A stretch of DNA of 64,000 bases from Paracoccaceae bacterium. Its GTDB lineage: Bacteria; Pseudomonadota; Alphaproteobacteria; Rhodobacterales; Rhodobacteraceae. Positions 57,119 to 64,000 of this stretch are shown in pieces (positions within the stretch are counted from its first letter, which is position 1; the number at the start of each line of letters is the position of its first letter). The notes beneath the pieces were generated by a model, which did not search any database, was not told the origin of the DNA, and saw nothing but the letters and a program-made list of their open reading frames with translations. The translations under genes and the position numbers were made by a program. The stretch is from NCBI GenBank assembly GCA_020630695.1, contig JAHDIS010000012.1, positions 1-64,000 on the forward strand, given 5' to 3'.

Positions 57119-58129
57119 GTGCCCCTGACACTTGCAGATATTTCCAAGGCTCAGCAAGTGATCCGTGGCGTTGCCGATCGAACGCCATTGGTGCCGTCGC
57201 CATTCATGAGTCGGCTTTGTGGTCAGGAATTCCTGCTGAAGCTTGAAAACATGCAGCCGATTGGCGCGTTCAAGCTGCGCGGAGCCTACAATGCAGTCAT
57301 GAACCTGCCCGAGAGCGTTAGCGGTGTGACCTGTTGCTCGACTGGCAACCATGGCCGCGGTGTTGCCTATGCAGCCGCCAAAAAAGGGCTGCGTGCGGTG
57401 ATCTGCATGTCGGAGCTGGTGCCCAAGGCCAAGATCGATGGCATCAAGGCCTTGGGCGCAGAGGTTTCCATCACAGGCACCAGTCAGGACGATGCCATGG
57501 CGGAAAGCCAGCGTTTGGTGCATTCCGACGGGTTGGTTGAAATCTCGCCTTTTGATGATCCGTTTGTCATCGCGGGGCAGGGCACCATCGGGCTTGAGAT
57601 GATGGAGGCCCGGCCAGATCTCAAGACCATCCTCGTGCCTTTGTCGGGCGGCGGTCTGGCCGCCGGAATTGGTGTTGCGGCCAAAGCGATCAACCCCGCT
57701 GTCGAAGTGATCGGCATCTCGATGGATCGCGGCGCGGCCATGCATGCCTCGATCAAGGCTGGTCACCCGGTCGAAGTGGAAGAGGTCGCCAGTCTGGCGG
57801 ACAGTCTGGGCGGTGGCATCGGCTTGAACAACCAGCTCAGTTTTCCGCTTTGCAACGCGCTGCTTGACGATGTGGTGCTGGTGAGCGAAGCAGAGATCCG
57901 CGATGCCATGCAGGTCTTGTTCTTCGAAGATCGCATCGTGGCCGAAGGCGCCTGCGTTGTCGGTTTGGCTGCGATGCTGGCTGGAAAACTGAGAAAACCC
58001 AAGGGCCCGGTGGCCACAATCATCACTGGCCGCAATCTGGATATGGATCAGTTCCTGCAGATTATGTCGGGGGAGGATATTCAGCTCGGAGATCGGATCT
58101 TGGCGGGCAAGCGGTATGGCGCCGGTTGA
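57119..58129 (+). CDS. PLP-dependent threonine/serine dehydratase family (EutB/IlvA-like)
   Basis: The 336-residue fold-type II PLP enzyme has the Schiff-base motif GAFKLRGAYNA, the phosphate loop LSGGGLAAG, and TGNHGRGVAYAA. It lacks the regulatory C-terminal domain of biosynthetic IlvA, and its sequence resembles the hydroxyectoine-utilisation dehydratase EutB, though eutC does not follow. It probably deaminates a hydroxy-amino acid. A GTG start at 57119 with AAAGGAGA upstream is chosen. It runs toward the SpuC-type gene and is divergent from argE. Confidence 0.85.
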   Translation: MPLTLADISKAQQVIRGVADRTPLVPSPFMSRLCGQEFLLKLENMQPIGAFKLRGAYNAVMNLPESVSGVTCCSTGNHGRGVAYAAAKKGLRAVICMSELVPKAKIDGIKALGAEVSITGTSQDDAMAESQRLVHSDGLVEISPFDDPFVIAGQGTIGLEMMEARPDLKTILVPLSGGGLAAGIGVAAKAINPAVEVIGISMDRGAAMHASIKAGHPVEVEEVASLADSLGGGIGLNNQLSFPLCNALLDDVVLVSEAEIRDAMQVLFFEDRIVAEGACVVGLAAMLAGKLRKPKGPVATIITGRNLDMDQFLQIMSGEDIQLGDRILAGKRYGAG

Positions 58130-58339
58130 GTGCTGTGATGGTACCGGAGACTTTCACACAATCCAAACTGGCGCATTGTTTTCGCTTGGGTTAGTTTTTC
58201 GGTGTCTCAGGCAATAAAGGCATTGCGCGCTGCTGCCGGGGCGGAGCGGAGCTTGCCGTTCGGGCCACCCAAGGCCGTTGCGCGACAGGCTCTCCATTCT
58301 GCAACTGGCGGCGCGCCGCCCAAGGCTTGGGGTAAGCCA

Positions 58340-59710
58340 ATGCTCAGAAATGACCAACTGGACCAATGGGACCGGGAAAACTTCTTTCATCCATCCACAC
58401 ATCTGGCCGATTTTGCCCGTGGAGATCTGCCGCAACGGATCGTGACCGGAGGCAGTGGCTGTCACATCGAGGATCGTGACGGCAATCGTTTGCTGGATGC
58501 CTTTGCCGGGCTCTATTGTGTGAACGTCGGCTATGGCCGTCCTGAAATCGCGCAGGCCATCGCGGATCAGGCCAAAGAACTGGCCTACTATCATTCCTAT
58601 GTCGGTCACGGCACAGAGGCGTCAATCACCCTTGCCAAAATGGTACTGGACCGCGCTCCGTCGAACATGAGCAAGGTCTACTTCGGTCTTTCAGGGTCGG
58701 ACGCGAATGAAACCAACATCAAATTGGTTTGGTATTTCAACAATATCCTCGGGCGTCCGGAAAAGAAAAAGATCATCTCGCGCTGGCGTGGTTATCATGG
58801 GTCCGGCCTGATGACCGGGTCGCTGACGGGGCTGGAGCTGTTCCACAAGAAATTCGATCTGCCCTTGGCTCAGGTTCTTCATACAGAAGCGCCGTACTAC
58901 TACCGCCGCGCGGACCATGACCAATCCGAGGCGCAGTTCGTCGCGCATTGTGTTGAGGCCCTGGAAGCGCTGATCGCCAAGGAAGGGGCCGATACCATCG
59001 CGGCCTTCATCGGCGAGCCAGCTTTGGGAACCGGCGGCTTGGTGCCGCCGCCTGATGGCTATTGGCCCGCGATTCAAGAAGTGTTGGACCGCCATGACAT
59101 CTTGTTGATCGCGGACGAAGTGGTGACAGGCTTTGGCCGTTTGGGCAGCATGTTCGGATCGGATCACTATGGGATGCGGCCTGATATCATCACCATCGCA
59201 AAGGGGCTGACTTCGGCCTACGCACCGCTGTCAGGGAGCATTGTCAGTGACAAGGTCTGGGCCGTGCTGGAGCGGGGGACCGACGAAAACGGGCCTATCG
59301 GGCATGGCTGGACCTATTCTGCCCATCCAATCGGCGCTGCTGCGGGCGTGGCCAATCTTAAACTGATCGACGATCTTGATCTGATTGCGAATGCCCGCGA
59401 TGTCGGAGCGTATTTCAAAGCCGCCTTGCAGGATGCGTTGGGGTCTCATTCCCATGTGGGCGAAGTGCGCGGCGAAGGGCTTTTGTGTGCGGTTGAATTT
59501 GTCAAAGATCGCGAAACACGCGGCTTCTTTGATCCCGCTGACAAGGTCGGGCCACGTCTCGCCGCTGCGCTGCTCGAGCGCGGCGTGATTGCGCGGGCAA
59601 TGCCACAGGGCGACATTCTTGGCTTTGCGCCCCCGTTCTGTCTGACCCGCGATGAAGCAGATGAAATCGCCTCAAAGCTGGGCGATGTCACCCGCGCGGT
59701 TTTGGGCTGA
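58340..59710 (+). CDS. spuC: Polyamine/putrescine-type aminotransferase (SpuC-like)
   Basis: The 456-residue class III transaminase has [19 protein letters not shown] at the start, [43 protein letters not shown] and the PLP-lysine motif [17 protein letters not shown]. These are the SpuC/putrescine-pyruvate type. It removes an amino group from putrescine or another diamine. The ATG at 58340 is used because it gives the family N-terminus; the GTG at 58202 would add 46 atypical residues. Position near the acetylpolyamine amidohydrolase supports polyamine use. Confidence 0.88.
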   Translation: MLRNDQLDQWDRENFFHPSTHLADFARGDLPQRIVTGGSGCHIEDRDGNRLLDAFAGLYCVNVGYGRPEIAQAIADQAKELAYYHSYVGHGTEASITLAKMVLDRAPSNMSKVYFGLSGSDANETNIKLVWYFNNILGRPEKKKIISRWRGYHGSGLMTGSLTGLELFHKKFDLPLAQVLHTEAPYYYRRADHDQSEAQFVAHCVEALEALIAKEGADTIAAFIGEPALGTGGLVPPPDGYWPAIQEVLDRHDILLIADEVVTGFGRLGSMFGSDHYGMRPDIITIAKGLTSAYAPLSGSIVSDKVWAVLERGTDENGPIGHGWTYSAHPIGAAAGVANLKLIDDLDLIANARDVGAYFKAALQDALGSHSHVGEVRGEGLLCAVEFVKDRETRGFFDPADKVGPRLAAALLERGVIARAMPQGDILGFAPPFCLTRDEADEIASKLGDVTRAVLG

Positions 59711-59735
59711 GTGATCGTGGCCTAGTCATTGGCGT

Positions 59736-59758
59736 CGGCCCCTAGATCAAAGGGGCCG
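59736..59758. terminator. Bidirectional stem-loop between spuC-like gene and glpD
   Basis: CGGCCCC and GGGGCCG form a 7-bp stem with a 9-base loop, between convergent stops at 59710 and 59771. No clear T-run. Confidence 0.5.
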
Positions 59759-59770
59759 GCGCGTGCCGAT

Positions 59771-61369
59771 CTATTCGGCTGCGACGGGCGCCTCTGCCCG
59801 ATTTTGGGCCATCCAGTCGTCCAGCGTTTTGATCTGCTGGGCAGACAGTCTCAGCCCCAGCTTGTTCCTACGCCAGACCACATCCTGCGCCGTGCGCGCA
59901 TATTCGCGTGTCATCAGCCATTGGATTTCAGTTTCGGTCAGGGTGGCGCCAAAGTCCTGCCCGAGATCTTCAGCTGAGTTGGCGTCACCCAGAATTTCCG
60001 AGGCTTCGGTTCCGTAGGCGCGCACAAGGCGTTTGGCCCAGAATTCGGTCAGGAACGGATAGGCACGTTTCAATTCGGCAATCAGCGTTTCGACACCATC
60101 AACCGCAAAATCTCCGCCGGGCAGGGGGGCACCTGCGGTCCACGGGTCTTTGGCCACGTCCAGATGCTTGCCGATGTGTTCCAGTGCGCTTTCCGCAAGA
60201 CGCCGATAAGTGGTGATCTTGCCGCCAAAGATGTTCAGGATCGGAGCACCGGTACTTACATCGACCTTGAGCGTGTAATCCCGTGTGGCCGCCGTGGCGC
60301 TGCTGGCGCCATCATCATAAAGCGGGCGCACACCCGAGTAGGTCCAGACCACATCCTCGGCGGTCAACTCCTGCTTGAAGTAATCGTTGGCAAAGTTCAG
60401 CAGGTAGTCGCGCTCCTGATCGGTGCATTCCGGCTTTGTCGACGGATCATCATGTTCGGCGTCCGTTGTACCGATCAATGTAAAATCGGTCTCATAGGGG
60501 ATTGCGAAAATGATGCGCCCATCGGTTCCCTGAAAGAAATAACATTTGTCGTGATCAAAGAGCCGTTTTGTCACGATATGGCTGCCGCGAACCAAACGCA
60601 CGCCTTCGCGGGAATTCAGGCTGACCTTGGATTGGATGATGTCCCCAACCCATGGACCGCCTGCATTGACGAGCATCCGGGCGTATTCCGTGCGCGTTTC
60701 GCCATTTTCGATATTTTGCGTTTCAATTTCCCAAATACCGTTTTCCGAACGCGCAGACAGGACTTTGGTCCGGGTCATGATTTCGGCACCACGGGCCTGT
60801 GCGTCGCGTGCATTCAAGACCACCAGACGGGAATCTTCGATCCAGCAGTCTGAATATTCGTAGGCTTTGGCAAAGCGATCGTCCAACGGCCCGCCTTCGG
60901 CAGAGGCAGACAAATCGACGGTGCGTGTTCCGGGCAGGATGTTTCGACCGCCAAGATTGTCATAGAGAAACAAGCCCAGACGGATCAGCCACGACGGACG
61001 TCTGCCTTTCATCCATGGCATGAAGAAACCCAATAGCCGGGACGTGGGCGTGTTAGATTCAAACCGCATATCTTTATGATAAGGAAGTACAAATCGCATT
61101 GGCCAGCTGATGTGTGGCATGGCTTTCAGCAACACTTCCCGTTCGATCAACGCTTCGCGAACAAGGCGGAATTCGAAGTATTCAAGGTAACGCAGCCCGC
61201 CATGAAACAGCTTGGTCGAGGCCGAAGACGTCGCAGAGGCCAGATCATTCATTTCCGCCAAGCTGACTGACAATCCGCGCCCGGCGGCGTCCCGTGCGAT
61301 CCCGCAGCCATTAATGCCACCGCCAATGATGAACAGGTCTTTGACCTGCTTTTCTGTGTTGCCTTGCAT
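59771..61369 (-). CDS. glpD: Glycerol-3-phosphate dehydrogenase (FAD-dependent)
   Basis: The 532-residue flavoprotein has the FAD motif IIGGGINGCGIARDAAGRG, SSASTKLFHGGLRYLEYFE and TYSGVRPLYDD, with the C-terminal GlpD cap domain. It oxidises glycerol-3-phosphate to dihydroxyacetone phosphate at the inner membrane. It would use the product of the ugp importer elsewhere in the window. The start at 61369 is the family N-terminus; an 89-residue upstream extension in frame is not coding. It is divergent from glpR. Confidence 0.95.
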   Translation of the reverse strand: MQGNTEKQVKDLFIIGGGINGCGIARDAAGRGLSVSLAEMNDLASATSSASTKLFHGGLRYLEYFEFRLVREALIEREVLLKAMPHISWPMRFVLPYHKDMRFESNTPTSRLLGFFMPWMKGRRPSWLIRLGLFLYDNLGGRNILPGTRTVDLSASAEGGPLDDRFAKAYEYSDCWIEDSRLVVLNARDAQARGAEIMTRTKVLSARSENGIWEIETQNIENGETRTEYARMLVNAGGPWVGDIIQSKVSLNSREGVRLVRGSHIVTKRLFDHDKCYFFQGTDGRIIFAIPYETDFTLIGTTDAEHDDPSTKPECTDQERDYLLNFANDYFKQELTAEDVVWTYSGVRPLYDDGASSATAATRDYTLKVDVSTGAPILNIFGGKITTYRRLAESALEHIGKHLDVAKDPWTAGAPLPGGDFAVDGVETLIAELKRAYPFLTEFWAKRLVRAYGTEASEILGDANSAEDLGQDFGATLTETEIQWLMTREYARTAQDVVWRRNKLGLRLSAQQIKTLDDWMAQNRAEAPVAAE

Positions 61370-61433
61370 GAGTCGACCCCAGTTCCAATTCAGATGCGTT
61401 TTGCGCGTATCGAGGCAAAAAGGCAAGCCGTTG

Positions 61434-61450
61434 ATGTTCGTTTGTGTTCG
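61434..61450. promoter_or_regulatory. Possible GlpR half-sites between glpD and glpR
   Basis: ATGTTCG (61434-61440) and GTGTTCG (61444-61450) lie in direct repeat, ten bases apart. ATGTTCG is the half-site of E. coli GlpR operators, where it is usually inverted. Only weak support. Confidence 0.3.
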
Positions 61451-61615
61451 CTTCAGTGGAAAATGGCCGATTTTCGAGGCAAGTGCGCAACTAAGGGGCG
61501 CGTTTTTGTGAGTTTGTGCCGCCCAGCTCGCCAATAGGGTTTGATTTGGCCTTGGATTTGGGTTTGTGTGCCTGTGCCTCGACATGTCGGGCGAAAAACG
61601 AATGAAAGACAAATC

Positions 61616-62401
61616 ATGTCGCAGACCTTCCGGCATCCGGAAATCCTCGAAATCGCGCGGCGCGAAGGCAAGGTCACTGTCGAAGGGCTAGCGGCACGCT
61701 TTGGCGTGACGCTTCAAACGATCCGCCGGGATTTGACCGATCTGGCCGAGGCAGGCCGATTGGAACGTGTGCATGGGGGGGCTGTCCTGCCCTCGGGCAC
61801 GCATAACATCGGATACGAAGAGCGCCGGTCGCTGAACCAATCGGCCAAACGCGCCATGGCCCGTGCCTGCGCAGCCGAGGTTCCCAACGGGGTTTCGCTG
61901 TTTCTGAACATCGGAACCTCGACCGAAGCGGTTGCAGAAGAGTTGCTGCATCATGAAAACCTCATGGTGGTGACGAACAACATGAACGTCGCAAACATTC
62001 TGGTTGCCAACAAAAGCTGCGAAATCATCGTGACGGGCGGCAGCCTGCGCCGCGCGGATGGCGGTTTGGTGGGTACGCTGGCGGCCGAGACGATCCGGCA
62101 GTTCAAGTTCGATCTGGCGGTCATCGGATGCTCGGCGCTGGATCGCGACGGCGATCTTTTGGATTTTGATATTCAGGAGGTCAGCGTCAGCCAGACTATC
62201 CTGCGCCAGTCGCGCAAGACGTTTCTCGTGGCAGATCACACGAAATTTGCACGCAGCGCGCCTGCGCGGATCGGTTCGCTGGCCGATGTGGATACCGTGT
62301 TCACGGACACCGCCTTGCCGCCCGGTTTGGCCCAAGCCTGCGATGGCTGGGGCACCCGCGTTGTTGACATCTCTGAAGAGCTTGTGACCGAAGTACCTTG
62401 A
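61616..62401 (+). CDS. glpR: DeoR-family glycerol-3-phosphate regulon repressor
   Basis: The 261-residue protein has a DeoR helix-turn-helix (EILEIARREGKVTVEGLAAR, then VTLQTIRRDLTDL) and the DeoR sensor domain (FLNIGTSTEAVAEEL, VTNNMNVANIL, VTGGSLRRADGGLVG). With glpD divergent, GlpR repressing glpD and released by glycerol-3-phosphate is the natural reading. The start at 61616 is the family N-terminus. Confidence 0.9.
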   Translation: MSQTFRHPEILEIARREGKVTVEGLAARFGVTLQTIRRDLTDLAEAGRLERVHGGAVLPSGTHNIGYEERRSLNQSAKRAMARACAAEVPNGVSLFLNIGTSTEAVAEELLHHENLMVVTNNMNVANILVANKSCEIIVTGGSLRRADGGLVGTLAAETIRQFKFDLAVIGCSALDRDGDLLDFDIQEVSVSQTILRQSRKTFLVADHTKFARSAPARIGSLADVDTVFTDTALPPGLAQACDGWGTRVVDISEELVTEVP

Positions 62402-62471
62402 AAACCGCGCGGAATGCGGCATGACATGGGGGCACACGCGGCAAGGGGATGCCGCCAGCCCGAGGCCGACC

Positions 62472-64000
62472 ATGCCGAACCGCCTTTTCAGTCTGTTGAC
62501 CGTCGCTTTGCTGATGGTTGCCTCGGTGGCGCTGTACTGGGCCTCGTTTTCCTATTTCAAGGCTGAAGAAATCGAAAAGGCCGCCGCGCGACTGACCCTC
62601 TATCGCAGCACGCTGACCTCTGAGCTGAGACACTTTGCGCATCTGCCTTTTCTGCTCTCGCTTGACCCGGTGGTTGGTCGCAGCCTTACGGGCACGGTTG
62701 ATCCCGATCTCGACTATCGACTGGCCCGTTTTGCGCAAAGCGCCGGTTTGGATGCGATGTATCTGATGGATAGCACTGGCCAGACCATCGCAGCATCGAA
62801 CGCCAGCAGCCCCAGCAGTTTCAAAGGGCAAAACTACGCATTCAGACCCTACTTTCAGGACGCCATGCGCGGAGAGCTGGGCGAATTTTACGGGATTGGG
62901 GCAACCACCGGCATTCCGGGTTACTTTTATGCCATGGCAGTGCGCCCACCGGGCGAAGGCACCAAGGGCGTCATTGCCATCAAGGTCGATCTGTCTGCCT
63001 TGCAGGACACCTGGCAGGCCTCGGGCGAACGGATCATTCTGGCCAATGCAGATGGTGTCGTGCTGTTGGCGTCCGATCCGCAGTGGCGTTACCGCACCTT
63101 GGGCGGACTGACCAATGACCAGCGGCAGAACATTCTGGCCTCCCGTCAATTCGGGAATGAACCGCTTGAGGCTCTGGACTGGGAATTCGACCTGAACCGG
63201 CAGACCGCGCAGGTCGGAGGACAAGACCTGCTATATCTGCGCACCGCAGATTTGCCCAATAGCTGGTCGTTGCACTTTTTTGCGCCGGACGATCCGGCGA
63301 TGACCCGTGCCTCTCTGACCACCGGGGCTTTTCTGGCGTTGGTGTTGCTCAGCTTTAGCGCTCTGCAGGTCAACCGGTTGCGCCGGGTACGGCTGGCGCT
63401 TCGCGAATCCGAGCGCGAGGAAACGGCGCTGCGCCATGCCAACACCCGGCTCGCAGTTGAGATTGAAGAACGCAGACTGGCCGAACAAAACCTGCAAAAG
63501 ACCCAAGCCGAGCTGGAACGGGCAGGGCGTCTGGCGGCATTGGGAACGCTCGCTTCGTCGGTGACCCATGAATTGGGGCAGCCAATCGCAGCTATGCGCA
63601 ATCAGATCGCGGCATCCGAGATGACGGTGGGCCCAACACCTCTGGCCGACAAGATGCAGGGGCTGGTCGCGCGCATGGAAAACATCACGCAGCAGCTAAA
63701 GTTCTTTTCGCGAAAGGGTCGGGACAGTTTCGAGACATGCGATTTACGCGACATCATCAGCGATGCGCTGGAACTGCTCGAACCCAGCATTGAGGCCAGA
63801 TCAGCAACGGTGGATGCTTCGGGTCTGAGTGATGACACCAGCCTTTTTGCAAACCGTTTGCGGATAGAACAGGTGGTTACAAACATCGTGCGCAACGGGC
63901 TGGATGCCATCGAGGGCGCGCCTGAGCGGCGGATTGTTATCCGCAGCGGAACGGATCAGGATACGGTCTGGTTTGAGGTCGCCGATACCGGGCCGGGGCT
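62472..64000 (+). CDS. DctB-like sensor histidine kinase, 3'-truncated by window edge
   Basis: 509 codons are visible. There is a membrane helix at about residues 5-25, a periplasmic PAS/dCache-like sensor domain to about 275 (YFQDAMRGELGEFYGIGATT, FAMAVRP-like YAMAVRPPGEG), a second helix, a coiled coil, and the phosphoacceptor motif SSVTHELGQPIAAMRNQ. Then come N and G1 boxes (VTNIVRNGLDAIEGAP, VADTGPG). The layout matches DctB, which controls C4-dicarboxylate uptake with DctD. The rest and any response regulator are outside the window. Start is the ATG at 62472. Confidence 0.85.
   Translation, partial: MPNRLFSLLTVALLMVASVALYWASFSYFKAEEIEKAAARLTLYRSTLTSELRHFAHLPFLLSLDPVVGRSLTGTVDPDLDYRLARFAQSAGLDAMYLMDSTGQTIAASNASSPSSFKGQNYAFRPYFQDAMRGELGEFYGIGATTGIPGYFYAMAVRPPGEGTKGVIAIKVDLSALQDTWQASGERIILANADGVVLLASDPQWRYRTLGGLTNDQRQNILASRQFGNEPLEALDWEFDLNRQTAQVGGQDLLYLRTADLPNSWSLHFFAPDDPAMTRASLTTGAFLALVLLSFSALQVNRLRRVRLALRESEREETALRHANTRLAVEIEERRLAEQNLQKTQAELERAGRLAALGTLASSVTHELGQPIAAMRNQIAASEMTVGPTPLADKMQGLVARMENITQQLKFFSRKGRDSFETCDLRDIISDALELLEPSIEARSATVDASGLSDDTSLFANRLRIEQVVTNIVRNGLDAIEGAPERRIVIRSGTDQDTVWFEVADTGPG

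Noticed and set aside
61434..61450. GTTC repeats as a second LexA box
   Set aside because: The spacer is 6 bases, not the 7 of the alphaproteobacterial LexA box; the position before glpD fits GlpR better.

Overview
The window is about 60% GC, gene-dense chromosomal DNA from an alphaproteobacterium. The Roseobacter group (Rhodobacterales) is the best fit: a Rhodobacter-type ferredoxin VI, several TRAP and ABC uptake systems, an alphaproteobacterial-type LexA box, and intergenic GGGGCTTTGCCCC hairpins that I recognise as common in that order. I see no rRNA, tRNA, CRISPR, transposase, integrase or phage gene. Everything visible is housekeeping or nutrient-uptake and catabolic DNA, with three genes that look damaged or cut down.

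Layout. 1-6.2 kb: the end of a TRAP DctM permease, a lipoprotein, a LexA-boxed remnant of the error-prone polymerase DnaE2, ferredoxin, a VCBS-like secreted protein, a YmdB-type phosphoesterase, a DMT exporter and an SLC13 permease. 6.2-12.2 kb: MazG, two tandem M20 amidohydrolases, a ureohydrolase (SpeB family), a TTC38-like TPR protein and a small secreted protein. 12.4-15.9 kb: ihfB, lapA-like, trpF, pheS and a small periplasmic protein. 15.8-21.8 kb: a Frc-type sugar ABC transporter with an FGGY kinase and a divergent ROK regulator sharing one large palindromic operator. 21.8-26.1 kb: monomeric isocitrate dehydrogenase and the otnK-otnC pair for four-carbon acid sugars. 26.1-29.5 kb: copper efflux (frameshifted cueR, copA, an unknown CxxC protein). 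29.6-32.7 kb: rlmN, an IalB-family protein and an asparaginase.

32.7-44.6 kb: iolE and iolG divergent from an enolase-superfamily sugar-acid dehydratase; then ugpBAEC (glycerol-3-phosphate or glycerophosphodiester uptake) with a membrane fatty-acid hydroxylase gene inside the operon; then tupBCA (tungstate uptake) plus its probable regulator. 44.6-54.7 kb: 6-phosphogluconate dehydrogenase divergent from an IlvD/Edd sugar-acid dehydratase, a sulfatase/phosphonate-monoester-hydrolase gene with a broken 5' end, a class III aminotransferase and a TakP-like TRAP transporter. Two copies of an identical 12-base LacI-type operator core lie in front of the dehydratase and the TRAP operon. 54.7-64 kb: acetylpolyamine amidohydrolase, ArgE-type deacetylase, EutB-type dehydratase, SpuC-type transaminase, glpD with divergent glpR, and the start of a DctB-like histidine kinase.

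How the genes work together. Most of the window is scavenging of small organic compounds: sugars, sugar acids, inositol, glycerol phosphates, 2-oxo acids and (acetyl)polyamines. Each transporter sits beside enzymes that would feed its substrate into central metabolism (gnd, icd, glpD). Three binding-protein genes (frcB, ugpB, dctP) are each followed at once by a perfect 10-11 bp stem-loop before the permease gene, which would favour excess binding protein over membrane components.

The most unusual items are the SOS box attached to a DnaE2 tail only, the lipid hydroxylase inside the ugp operon, the ROK operator with an outward -35 hexamer in each arm, the shared LacI-type sites, and the two apparent frameshifts (cueR and the sulfatase).
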